This document shows, in pieces, positions 63,753 through 64,000 of a stretch of DNA of 64,000 bases (position 1 is its first letter; every line of letters starts with the position of its first letter). The notes under the pieces were generated by a model. It was not told where the DNA came from and ran no database searches. It saw only the letters and a list, made by a program, of their open reading frames with translations. The position numbers and the translations under genes are program-made. The DNA is from Candidatus Bealeia paramacronuclearis (lineage in GTDB: Bacteria; Pseudomonadota; Alphaproteobacteria; UBA9655). Where the stretch lies: assembly GCF_035607555.1 (NCBI RefSeq), contig NZ_JAVHWZ010000001.1, forward strand, positions 186,001-250,000, in the 5' to 3' direction.

Positions 63753-64000
63753 TTACTGAGGTCTAAGCTTAGTGATCATGAGATTTGCAGGAACTCGACC
63801 GCACCCATAACCAAAGCAAAAATCTAAAGGTGTTACACCTTGTGTGTTTTGATATTTCCGAGCCAAGCTCTTTTGATGATAGCTTTTAAATTCTTTGCCG
63901 TAAGGCGCCGTATAATTTCCAAAGAGTTGAATATCTTGGCCCCCAAGGTCTCTTAGAGGCACCCCTGTATCATCCTGAACCAAAAGAGAAAAGGATTTGA
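63753..64000 (-). CDS. Unrecognised protein, C-terminal part, runs off right edge
   Basis: The frame is open to the window end, so only the last ~81 residues are seen (SLLVQDDTGVPLRDLGGQDI, then GNYTAPYGKEFKSYHQKSLA, ending ITKLRPQ). I recognise no family. A CFGYGCGRVP segment has two Cys. It precedes the split hydrolase by 2 bp and shares its operon. Confidence 0.5.
   Translation of the reverse strand, partial: KSFSLLVQDDTGVPLRDLGGQDIQLFGNYTAPYGKEFKSYHQKSLARKYQNTQGVTPLDFCFGYGCGRVPANLMITKLRPQ

Noticed and set aside
1-64000. tRNA or rRNA genes
   Set aside because: I scanned for conserved T-loop and CCA-end patterns and for rRNA motifs and saw none; a tRNAscan-SE and Infernal search would be decisive.

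Overview
The window reads as chromosome of an obligately or facultatively intracellular alphaproteobacterium. The order and type of housekeeping genes (glyQ-glyS-ppdK, hslVU, tolB-pal-cpoB-tilS, hfq-hflX, rplM-rpsI, a J-domain/cobS/cobT operon without B12 genes) and kdsB (Gram-negative LPS) point there. Many IS copies and relics, nucleotide-salvage genes and a set of exported enzymes suggest a Holosporales/Rickettsiales-type protist endosymbiont (for example a Paracaedibacter or Odyssella relative). That placement is inference; no rRNA or tRNA gene was found to test it.

Layout. 1-4989: a large VCBS/cadherin-like surface protein with a 17-unit octapeptide repeat, split by an IS. 5.3-10.1 kb: tricorn-type protease, LptM-like lipoprotein, TlpA-like thioredoxin and Fe superoxide dismutase. 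10.1-13.65 kb: an island of nested mobile DNA (broken ISL3, intact IS630, IS200/IS605-derived hairpin relic, ISL3 3' scar, intact IS copy). 13.8-15.2 kb: an exported glycosyltransferase-like protein. 15.25-15.85 kb: a deleted ISL3 derivative just upstream of upp. 16.5-20.7 kb: the J-domain/cobS/cobT operon, its first gene split by an IS. 21-22.7 kb: an exported LRR/coiled-coil protein and an IS630 scar with a G13 tract. 23-42.3 kb: ordinary core genes (glyQS, ppdK, cdd, ygfZ, a GT4/asparagine synthetase pair, metG-tatD-MBL, zinc-ribbon protein, an XRE-REC fusion regulator, hslVU, an inositol monophosphatase-family gene, efp, class I aldolase). 42.4-42.8 kb: a fused IS3/IS200 scar. 43.6-49.6 kb: an accessory block of envelope-targeted proteins (two glycosyltransferase-type enzymes with signal peptides, an entericidin-like lipoprotein and a small paralogue, a PTP-like inositol-polyphosphate phosphatase, a peptide deformylase with an optional lipoprotein leader). 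49.8-62 kb: Tol-Pal, tilS, rnr, divK, ribosomal proteins, metY, hflX/hfq, a HAD phosphatase and a YkuD protein. 62-64 kb: a signal-peptide hydrolase split by the fourth IS copy, then a gene running off the right edge.

Two themes stand out. First, four copies of one 1083-bp IS encode identical transposases and have perfect 21-bp ends. Three split genes whose frames are exactly restored by removing the IS plus one target duplication, so the burst is recent. Second, enzymes normally found in the cytosol (GT-B transferases, a GT2-pyruvyltransferase fusion, a deformylase) carry Sec or lipoprotein leaders and cluster with a secreted phytase-like phosphatase, an exported LRR protein and a large VCBS protein. 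In an intracellular bacterium this is a plausible set of exported host-modifying effectors, and it is the best candidate here for an undescribed system. That function is inferred from domain architecture only.
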